Shown here piece after piece: positions 12,351-21,017 of a stretch of 64,000 nucleotides of DNA; position 1 is the stretch's first letter; each line of letters begins with the position of its first letter. The DNA comes from Carex sylvatica (taxonomy: Eukaryota > Streptophyta > Magnoliopsida > Poales > Cyperaceae), in assembly GCA_964058845.1 (NCBI GenBank), contig CAXKVR010000170.1, forward strand, positions 1 through 64,000, in the 5' to 3' direction. The translations under genes and the position numbers were made by a program. The notes beneath the pieces were generated by a model that was not told the DNA's origin, did no database searches, and saw nothing but the letters and a program-made list of their open reading frames with translations.

Positions 12351-12712
12351 GGTTCAACACTTCAGGTTCTTGAATTAGAGGAGAATAAGATATCAGGTTC
12401 GTTTCAACATGGTTAGCTAGCGGTTCTAGGTTAACTGTTGTTGATATCTCTGGAAACAATTTCTCTGGTGTAATTTCACCGCAATTGGGGCAGTTAACTG
12501 CACTAGAAGAGCTTAGGCTAGGAGGTTTGAATTTGCAAAACTTGTTCTATGGTTCAATCCCAATTGTAATTACAAAATGCCATGCTCTTCAGATTCTTGA
12601 ACTTGAAAATAATCATTTTTCTGGTGAGATACCAGTAGCTATAGGAGGTTTGAATTTGAGTAGCAACAGCTTCTCTGGCCGAATTCTGGCATCAATTGTT
12701 TGTAGAATTTGA
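12351..12712 (+). pseudogene. LRR receptor-kinase fragment, broken
   Basis: Reads as leucine-rich repeats: LQVLELEENKISGSF, then after a one-base frame change WLASGSRLTVVDISGNNF, SPQLGQLTALEELRLG, LQILELENNHFSGEIP and LSSNSFSG. The order and wording resemble the extracellular LRRs of the At4g36180 group. The frame breaks near 12411, with in-frame stops in the original frame. The segment AGGAGGTTTGAATTTG occurs at 12519 and 12643, suggesting internal rearrangement. No signal peptide, membrane segment or kinase domain follows. I infer a dead fragment of a larger gene. Confidence 0.8.
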
Positions 12713-13057
12713 CACCCAAATTTGGTTTACTGAACCACAAGTTTTCAGTTTTCACAGAGTACGATTAGGGTACCAACTTAAGCTGGTAAAATTTGGTTTA
12801 GTAATACTGCACAGCCCTAATCATAGAATTACCAACTTAAGCTGTTCAGTATTTTTTTTTAAGGAAGTGCCAACTTTGGAAATTTATTCTAGGAGTTTTA
12901 CTGAACCAAATTGAGTGTACTTCATATGAAAATTCTCAGAAAATGATAGAAAAAAGTGAATTGTATTGTTTCTACTTTCTACTGAAGGGTTCTGGCTTAT
13001 GCCGTTGTACCCAAATTCTGGGATTTCTAATAAAATTGAGTTTAGTTCTTCATTCCT
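12713..13057. other. Spacer between the LRR and zinc-finger fragments
   Basis: AT-rich. The segment TGTTTGTAGAATTTGACAC, which precedes the LRR fragment at about 12317, recurs at about 12697, so the LRR piece sits between two direct copies. The motif ACCAACTTAAGCTG also occurs twice (about 12772 and 12830). No coding signal. Confidence 0.5.
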
Positions 13058-13871
13058 TGTTCGATTCCAGCCATCTGTGATCAGGATCGCTGCAACCCGC
13101 TTCTTTTCAACCGGCAATGTCTCTTCGCATGTTGCCCCCAAGGCCAGCGCCTGACGAATGGTGGTGGGTGTGGGTTTATGCAGTGGCGGGTCAGCTTAGA
13201 TCCCAATAACATCACTACTTGGCATTCTCAGCACAATTTCCCTCCCCCTCCTCCTCTTTTTACTACTACTATTCCTATTACTATCACTGAGACTATTGCT
13301 GAGGCTGCTGATACTCCACCTCCTTCTCCTATGACTGCTTTCCAAGATGTCCCTCCTCCTCCTCATACTACGACGATAATGGCCCCTGTGGTGTTGGTCC
13401 TTGCTCTATCGGCACTGCCAAAAATAGCCACAACTTCTATTCTTGCTCGGTACTATTACATAGTACATACACCTCCCCTTTTGGCTTTTTAATATGGAGA
13501 TAATGTTGAGAGATTCCGTTCGCTTGTTTGGACTTTGAAAAACAATAGGACATTTGAACCCTCCTCAATTATCAATTAGATATTTATATCAAATTTGGTG
13601 AAACTTAAAATATATCAAGTCACTGATCAAACACATATATATAAAAAAAAAAATCTAAATTAAAGTAAGTAAAGAAGTTTTTGTTTAAGTATTGTTCAAT
13701 TTTTTCTGACAGTCTTGCAAGTTCAAAAAATGGTGCGATGCGGGGTCCTCCAGTCAGTGTTATATTTGTAGGGAGGAAGGGCATTGGTACATGGACTGTC
13801 CCCAACTCCCCTCCCTCTGTGGCTGCCACTGCAGCCAACAACAAAAATATCATATCCCTGTGTCTCAGTGA
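13058..13871 (+). pseudogene. GRF-type plus CCHC zinc-finger protein fragment, frameshifted
   Basis: One frame gives a GRF-like finger (C..C...NRQCLFACCPQG...GGGCGFMQW, 13058-13190) followed by a Pro/Thr-rich linker. A second GRF finger (CPSSSSYYDD, GPCGVGPCSIGTAKN, NFYSCS) lies one frame away at 13336-13449. A good donor at 13450 and acceptor before 13713 join it in phase to CKFKKWCD, and then to a perfect C-x2-C-x4-H-x4-C knuckle (CYICREEGHWYMDC), ending at TGA 13869-13871. The GRF-GRF-CCHC order is known from plant topoisomerase III alpha tails and small At3g42860-type proteins. The linker and second finger are out of frame and the second-finger frame has an upstream stop near 13312. I infer a decayed gene, unless an unseen intron restores frame. 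Confidence 0.65.
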
Positions 13872-14583
13872 CCTTCCAAATCTCGAAGAAGACGAAATTG
13901 ACACTCACTCTCTCTCCTTCAGTCTAGAAATATTTGCAACTCCATTCCATCCATCCTCTTTTGTTCATTGTATTCTCATCTTTTGTTGTATCTATCTCCT
14001 TCATATGCATAAATTATGTTTTGCTGACTAGGTTTGGTCTGTTTTGTAAATTGTTAACCAAACCAGCAATGTGTTAAAAATTTATGGAAATAACTGTTAT
14101 TTCCTGGGAATTTGTTTTTCTTTTTCTGTTTCATGCTTCAATTTTACCAGATAGTTAAATCATGTCGGAAGCACACCTGCCTATTTATCCTTTGTCATAT
14201 TTTCTTCTTCTCAACACCCTAGAAACATAATCTCTCTTATACTAGTAAAAGTAAAAAAAAAGACGTTTCTATTTTAGACCTGAAAATCAAGTATCTTTCT
14301 AAATGTCAAGTTATACTGTTATAAAGTTTTATCAAATTGTTCTTTATGTTTATTAATCATGTCTTGTGCCGAACACCTTGATGGAATTTATACGGTCTAG
14401 TCTATAGTGCAACATTTTCAATGTAGACTCGAGAATTTGCAAACTCGTTGTTATTTTTTATTAGCAACTCTGACACACAAGGGCAAGGCAAATGATTTCT
14501 TACAGCATAAATCCAATTCTCAAAGAAATAAAATACATAAATTTAAATGTGCAAAAGAGGAAAACTAGAATTTACAAAATGGG
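13872..14583. other. Intergenic DNA
   Basis: AT-rich with no supported gene. It probably holds the 3' UTR of the minus-strand gene that ends at 14584. Confidence 0.5.
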
Positions 14584-15576
14584 TTAATTGCCAAAGAGAT
14601 TTGGATGAAAATTCTCTGAATCGTCAAAATGTACCGAGGCTTTGTTAGCATTGCTTTCCATTGTTGTGCTTGTGACATTCACAGTCACATTCACACGCTC
14701 TTTCATTTCTTTTTTAACAACTTGTAACACCGTGTCACCATGCCTATTGCACCATGCCCTGCAATTAATTCAACCTCAAATTGATTATAACAACCTGATA
14801 TGTATGAAATTGTCCGTCTTAATTGACATTTAATTTATTTGAGATTATATATAGATATTACTTGGGGAAGTAGCTGTTGAGATCAGATTTGTCCATGGGT
14901 AATTTTGTTGAAATTGCTTCCACTTGTTCATCCCTGAAAATTAATAACCAATTAAAATATGCAGGCACACATGAAGGAAGGAAATACATAAGTACATAAA
15001 TAAATAAATAAAAACCATCTATTAATGGACCGGAAACATACGAAAAATGGACATTTCGGTTTGTTGCTGACAGCTCCGTTTTGATCCAAGAAAGCTCCTT
15101 CTTTATGTTATCCCCTAGCACCTGAAATGCGAATAGTATGTAATTAATTAATTACATCTAAAAATTAAATTGGGCATCGACAACATCCTTAACAGGAGTA
15201 ATTACCAGTATAACTAAATGGCGTAATTACCTTATCAGAGTCAGTTTCTATGGCATTTGCCGCATTATCAAATAAAAAATCAGATCTCTCTAATTTATCC
15301 AAACAGGGCTCTTGTTCGTGTCCACCGTTTTTTCTCCACCTCTTAAACCCATCCAAGCCCCAACCCCCCTCTCTTTCTCTCCTCTTTCCTTTCTCACTAG
15401 TCAAAATGGATGGTTTTGTTTCATTTTTGGAAATAAGAACAACAATATTCTCCTTTTTCTCTTTATTTTTATTAGATGACTTGATGAGTTGCTTTATTGG
15501 GTTTTTATGTTTTGGTTTCTCAGAGGGATTTTCTGTGGTAGGGTCCTGTAGGTCTATAACTGACCACTCTTCTTCT

Positions 15577-15607
<31 letters not shown>

Positions 15608-16184
15608 TCCGTATGGTCTTTTGTGTGGCCACTACTGATTCTGGGTTACCCATCTTTATGTCTTGAGAACTAATTTCTTCACCAAGAATTGCAAGTCTTT
15701 GTAAGAGCGGCCTTTTGAATGTATGGTACTCTTCGCTAGAGATGCATTTCGAGTGTAACAATTCCTAATTGAAAAGAAATTGAGGTGAATACCAAATAAA
15801 TAAATAAATAAATTATACAGAAGTATATATATAGGAGGAGATTTGAGAGTTGAAATAACTGACTTGCAAGAAGAGAAGCTTATCACGGGTGAGACGTGGT
15901 GATTCTTGCAATTGATTGGCCGGGTTGGGGGTGGCTGCAATTGATTCAAGGAGGGTGGCACGGAATGCAGAGACCTCAGATTCATCTACAATTCCTTCAC
16001 GGTGCAATGCAGTGAGGTGGAGTATCTTGTGGAATTGGTCCTGCTGCCATTTGAGAGCTTCTGAGTGTTTCTGCTCATCGGTGAGGAGACGACGGCGGCG
16101 GTTAGATTTGAAAAGAGATTTGCAAATGGAGGTGAGTGAGTGCTGAATGGAGGAGTAGTAGGCGGGTCTGTAAGAGTTTGCCAT
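14584..16184 (-). CDS. Conserved plant-specific protein of unknown function
   Basis: Five minus-strand exons: 16184-15864, 15764-15231, 15121-15042, 14933-14862, 14758-14584, closing in frame as 393 residues. The N-terminus (MANSYRPAYYSSI) and the segments KWQQDQFHKILHLTALHREG, RDKLLFLQELLHSKCIS and EEYHTFKRPLLQRL match a conserved plant family whose function I do not know. The middle is highly charged with a Glu run (about residues 160-175), EEWSVIDLQD, and Lys/Arg-rich segments. The C-terminus has VLGDNIKKELSWIKTELSA, DEQVEAISTKLPMDKSDL and a WCNRHGDTVLQVVKKEM block. The last block is contributed by a short terminal exon that is easily missed: without it the protein would stop right after FPK. 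There is no signal peptide or membrane segment. Confidence 0.88.
15567..15610 (-). repeat. GAA/GAG trinucleotide run encoding poly-Glu
   Basis: TTC/TCC repeats on the + strand encode about 14 consecutive glutamates in the preceding gene. The length is likely to vary between individuals. Confidence 0.85.
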
Positions 16185-16483
16185 TTACTTTTCTTTAATT
16201 TTGCGGGGAACGAAAAAGAGATGAAAAAGGCAAATAAATGTTGGAATAACAATGAAGTTGGTTTGGTTTTCAAAGGGAGAGAGAGAAAGAGAGTCAGTCC
16301 CAACGGTTGGTTGGTTCATAAAAATAGCCGTTAGACTAATTAATAAGTAAATTAATTTTCAACTCTAGTGGGGACCGTCTGCCAGCCAGATACGTGTGGA
16401 CCCCACTTTTCGAACCCAAACTCATGTATAAATCTTGTTGCGAAATTATCTCGTTCGCCCAGCAAAATATATTTTTCAGATCT
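16185..16483. other. Upstream region of the minus-strand gene of unknown function
   Basis: Presumed 5' UTR and promoter of the gene starting at 16184. It includes GAGAGAGAAAGAGA at about 16278. No clear TATA box could be assigned. Confidence 0.4.
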
Positions 16484-17188
16484 ATTTTATTTGGGGCAAT
16501 TTCATGTATCGCTCAAAAGTTTCAATATTACATATTTATTTCTCCAAAATTAATAATTATATAGTTATTTTTGAAAATCATACAAACTCATATATTTGTC
16601 CAATCTAACTCTGTAATATATCAAATTTCTCTAAAAATAATTAAATAGTATTTTTTAAACTTAAAAAAATAATTTCATAATATTAATCAAAAAATATGAT
16701 GACTATTATGCTTTTCATTTTTTTGTCTCTTTAATCCGTCTAAGTTTTCTTCTCTCTAAGACGTCAAACTTCCCGCCTCTCTCTTCAAACGAAAATGGAA
16801 AACTAAAGTAGTGAGGGGCAGCAAAAACCTGTGAGAGAGGAGGCGACTACGAAAGGCGGAGAGAAATATGTGATTTGACACGTTTGGAGAGAGAGGTGGG
16901 AGAGGTTTGACACCTTACAAAGAAGAGAATTCAAGCGGACTAGAGAGGTCGAAGGGCATAACCGCATAATGATCAACATATTATTAATTAATATTGTAAA
17001 ACAAATTTTAAAGTTAAAAAATATTATTTAATTATTTTTGGAGATATTTGATATGTTATAGAGTTAGATTGGACAAATATGTGAGTTTGTACAATTTTCA
17101 AGGATAAATATATAATTATTAATTTTGGAGGGAAATATGTAATATTAAAACTTTTGAGAGATATATATGAAATTCCCCCATTTTATTT
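16484..17188. mobile_element. Mutator-type MITE with long terminal inverted repeats and 9-bp target duplication
   Basis: The element occupies 16493-17179. Its ends are GGGGCAATTTCAT and, inverted, GGGGGAATTTCAT, and the inverted repeats extend about 170 bp inward (TCAAAAGTTT, AATATTACATATTT, CCAAAATTAATAATTATATA, and further). ATTTTATTT flanks it directly at 16484-16492 and 17180-17188, a perfect 9-bp target site duplication typical of Mutator-like elements. The roughly 300-bp interior is GA/CT-rich and has no transposase ORF, so it is non-autonomous. Confidence 0.9.
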
Positions 17189-17727
17189 TAAATGATGATG
17201 ATTCAAATATCTTTATTATTTCTTATGTCTTTGTTATGTTTTTACTATTTAATATTTTTAATAATAAATATTTTAAAATTAATATGTTAAAATAAAATCT
17301 TAGATGTAAACTATTTTTTTTCTTCTAACCGTTTTATTTTGATATTAGAGTTTTAAATTTGAAGTTATTAATGTTTAAAAATAGAGACACGTCACAAAAA
17401 TAGAGATATTTGAATCCTCCTCATTTGAAATATAACAAAAAAACTCGTTTTAAATTAAATTCGTTCAAATTCAGATTTAACGGTTTGAATTTAATTTGAT
17501 TGTGTAATGTATCTTATTCTTACCTAAAAAATAGAAGAATTGTAAAACAAAAAAAGGGATTGGAATACTGGATTGGGAAATTAATGGGCTGGGCCAAAAG
17601 TGAACGGGCCTTATTAGCGAAATGACTTGACAATTATTATTTGTTATCTATCTCCACTCTCCAGTTTTTTATCAATTCCAATTCCCAAAACCTTAATTAT
17701 TTGTGAAGATTGGACTGGAGAGCTTGA
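17189..17727. other. 5' region of the MAM33-like gene
   Basis: AT-rich promoter and UTR region. GGGCTGGGCCAAAAGTGAACGGGCC at about 17587 includes GGGCC/GGCCC motifs, common in promoters of plant housekeeping genes. Confidence 0.4.
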
Positions 17728-19154
17728 ATGGCGCGGTTGCTGCGGCGCCTGGCCGAGACCATTCCGGGAGTCTCTTCTCCTTCTCCGTCGTCTCTTCTGT
17801 TCAAATCCCTACATTCCTCTTCTTCCTCCGCTCTTCTTTTTTCTTCTTCAACCCCGGCTGCCTTCGATGAGAACCTTGTACGAATTCTGAGTTCCGAGAT
17901 TGCCTACTTCTCCGACCATAACCCTCCTTGCAAGGTTAATAAATTAAATTAATCTCCTCTAAATTGTTTTCCACTTTTCCATTTTAAATTTGTTCATATA
18001 CTTTCGTACTATTTTTAAATTCTAAATTTGAGCATCCAAAGTACCAATTTAATAAAACTTATTTACATTTATCATAGCAATTAATCATCTAAGGCTAAGC
18101 CAGTAAGTAAGTTCATACCTACCAATTCATGTAGCTAGCTGTGCTGTGTTGTGCTGTGCTCACACTCTCATTAATTTTGTATATATCAGCCTCTGTCACG
18201 CTTCAAATTGTACACAATACAAGATCGCCTGGGTCAGCAATGGATCCGTTTAAAATCCACCTCCTATAATCCTGGTGAAGAAATAAAAATTGATGCAACC
18301 ATGTTCGATGGAGCTGCAAACCCTAACCCTGGCCTCAGCCTTTACAAGAAAGTTGAGGCATACGAGCGCGGGCCCCGCCTGCACATAAGCCTGGTTGTGG
18401 AGGTCTCGCGTGCTGGCTCTGCTTTCGGGTTTGTTTGCTCAGCGTGGCCCGATTTGCTGGTAGTGGAGAATGCCTTTCCCCTCAGCCTCAGGCAGAATGG
18501 GCCCACTGGGATGCCGTACATGGGCCGCAATTTCAAGTAATAACATTTTCCACTATTTTTCTTTGGGTTCGTAACTTTTACATGAAAGCTAAGAGTATTC
18601 ATCATTTGCATATTTGTGCAGTTACTTGCTCAGCTGTGGTTTAGGGTTTACCATTTCTTTCATTAGCAATCACTATTTTAGTCCTCATTTGCTTGTAGCA
18701 TTGCTGATTCCTAACCTATAAAAAGAGATACCTTACATGACATACACCCGTAACACCCGTAACACCCGTAACACCCCAAAAGAGCGGGTAATTGAAAATA
18801 AAAGCTGTACACGCCGACAATACCATATATAATATTTTGGAGTATATAAAGCAGCAAACAAATTATTGTGCTAATGCGGTGCCAATGATATGCCAGTTCC
18901 AATCCATCTGGTATGGCAACTGGATCCAAGGTTACATTTCTGAGTTATACTTGTCTATCTATTTTAAAATTTTTATTGACCTTGCTTTCTGTAGGAAAAT
19001 TGAAGAGGAAGCAAAAGAGCAAGTTAGAGAATATTTGGAAAATAGAGGGGTGGATGACAACATGGCCAACTTCTTGCATGATTATATGATGAATAAGGAT
19101 AAAATTGAGCTTATTAGATGGCTAAAGAACATAGAATCATATGTTAAGAAATAG
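17728..19154 (+). CDS. MAM33/p32 family mitochondrial acidic matrix protein
   Basis: Exons 17728-17934, 18190-18536 and 18995-19154 give 237 residues, usual for the family. The N-terminus (MARLLRRLAETIPG, then Ser/Leu-rich) is a typical mitochondrial presequence. The mature part begins near AFDENLVRILSSEI and has the p32 pattern of a beta-sheet core (LYTIQDRLGQQWIRLKST, EEIKIDATMFDGA, RLHISLVVEVSR, FVCSAWPDLLVVE, PYMGRNFK) and C-terminal helices (EQVREYLENRGVDDNMANFL, KIELIRWLKNIESYV). Family members form acidic trimers in the mitochondrial matrix and are linked to respiratory-chain function. I see no disruption. Confidence 0.93.
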
Positions 19155-19575
19155 AACTGATTTACTGGTGTCTCTTTTGGGCAAAAAATTGGCTTTGTTT
19201 TAGTCGCAGCTCTATTTTTCTAAATACATTTATGATTTTACAAATTTTCTGATTATATCATTAATAAGTTGGTTCATTTTGGCTTAGATTGATTAATCCT
19301 TTTTGTTCCATGTTTAAAGTTTTATTGGCTTCACTGGTGTTAGTTTAGTGCTGCAATTAGTTTGCTGAGAAATGGTTAATGACAAGAATAGAGCTTTTAA
19401 CGTTGGGGCATATCTTGTGACTTTTAAGAGAACGAGTAGTAATTTTTCATCTAAGAATCACAAATGATTGTACACTCAAAAAGTGAAAAGATATTTGAGA
19501 GAGAGAAGAAATGATGAAGCTACGAACGAACCCTGGTAAGTTGTAAAAGAAAAAGAAAAAGAAAAAGAAATAAAA
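19155..19575. other. Spacer between the MAM33-like gene and the tRNA gene
   Basis: 3' UTR of the upstream gene, then AT-rich DNA. The final bases (about 19549-19575, AAAAAGAAA repeated) read as T-runs on the minus strand and would serve as the RNA polymerase III terminator of the tRNA. Confidence 0.6.
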
Positions 19576-19657
19576 CGTGGTCGGCAGGATTCGAACCTGC
19601 GCGGGCAAAGCCCACATGATTTCTAGTCATGCCCGATAACCACTCCGGCACGACCAC
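19576..19657 (-). tRNA. tRNA-Ser (anticodon AGA)
   Basis: On the minus strand the acceptor stem is GTGGTCG/CGACCAC. The D-arm region contains the A-box-like TGGTTATCGGGC, and the anticodon arm ATGA-CTAGAAA-TCAT places AGA at the wobble to third positions. A long variable arm (GTGGGCTTTGCCCGC) marks a class II serine tRNA, and GGTTCGAATCC is the T-arm/B box. It has no intron and no encoded CCA. T-rich sequence follows the 3' end. It decodes UCU and, through inosine, UCC and UCA. Confidence 0.95.
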
Positions 19658-20734
19658 TTCGATGCTATTTATTCTAAGCTAATAAGGAGTTTGGATTCGG
19701 ATTCGGATTCCGATTCCGATCTTCTAATCATAATTCAAATCACATTTCGGTTCATGACATGCACGTGGTCGTCGTTCCTCAGGTGACATGAGATGTATAC
19801 GAATTTCGTTTTCATTTTCTGAATGCTAAAAACAATCAAAATTAATTACATGAGTGTAGTGCTTTAAAAATTAATTTTAAATTGATTTCAATAATTTCTA
19901 TTCTTATTTCATAAATATAGATAATCTTAGCAGGCTAATTGTCGTCTTAATTAATTATGACCAACTTTCAAGACCATCAACTAGTAATTAATTGTGTAAT
20001 CATTTTGTTTTCAACAGAATTAAACTGATCGTTAATTTTGTAATAAAATAAATAAACAAAGTTTATACAGTGCAATCATTAATGTACATTCCTCGCTATG
20101 CAAAATCTTTCAAAAGAATATGCAGCAAAATAACAATGATAATAATAAAACAAAATCTTTCTTTCAAAAGAAAGAACAATGATAATAAATTTAGAGAGAA
20201 AAAAAAAGATCCAAATTGAACCATAACTTTGGCAGTTGGTGCGAGCCTGCCAATGCAATTTTATTCAATGGAAACAATTACGGCCCATTTGACAGAATAT
20301 TTTTAAGGCTCAATTGACATGTCCAAAATGTTATAATTTAGTTGCTACTTTCTACTAAATTTACATATCTTTCGACTTTACCATGTCATTAATTAATGTA
20401 AATTTCAGAAATAGATAAGTCATAACAAAATCACGCATTATATTATATAATTTTTATGGATCCAAAATAAAATTATTACTCCCTGTTGATAAATCAAATA
20501 ATAAAATAAACTTTAAGTGATAACATCAATTAATTTGAATTGGAGGAAAAACAATGCCATAACAAAAAAGTTATATTCCAAAAGATTAATATTAGGAATG
20601 AAGTTGATTTAAAACTGGACCAGTATATTAGTTGATATTTCATTTAGTACAGATGGGGTCATTTAAAAAAAAAGAAAGAAGAAGAAGAAGAAGAAGATCA
20701 TACGATCATGTTAAGGCTTGACCAAAACTTGAAA
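19658..20734. other. Intergenic DNA upstream of the cyclin gene
   Basis: AT-rich with no coding signal. It has a small GGATTC/GGAATC inverted stretch at about 19690-19720 and a GAA run at about 20670. The distal cyclin promoter probably lies at the right side. Confidence 0.4.
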
Positions 20735-21017
20735 ATTCCGACCGTTGCAAAATGTAATTAAGATAGGGCCACGTGTGAATATGGCTTGGATCCAACGATG
20801 GATGCTAGTACTGTCAGCGTCCATTTAGAAAACAAATGGAGAGAAAGAGAGAGAGGCGTCCCGTCGAGTCGGTCGACTACTTGTATTTCAAAACCCCCCA
20901 TTTTTCATTAATTTTCTTCTCTTCCAAGAAGGCAAGAACCCAAGAGACAAAGTGAGAGAGACGGAGGTTCGGATTTGTGTAGCTCGTTGTTAATCGATTG
21001 AAAGTGAAGAACGAATA
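20735..21017 (+). promoter_or_regulatory. Cyclin B1 promoter with a mitosis-specific activator (MSA)-like site
   Basis: 20738-20750 reads, on the minus strand, GCAACGGTCGG, containing the AACGG core of MSA elements bound by three-repeat MYB factors that drive G2/M transcription. It lies about 270 bp upstream of the ATG. A second near-match is TCCAACGATGGA at about 20791. The stretch nearer the ATG is GA-rich and is probably the 5' UTR. Confidence 0.6.

Noticed and set aside
13178..13492. Pro/Thr-rich 104-residue ORF as its own gene
   Set aside because: It covers the linker of the GRF zinc-finger cassette in one frame, while the conserved second finger lies in another frame. Better seen as part of that broken unit.
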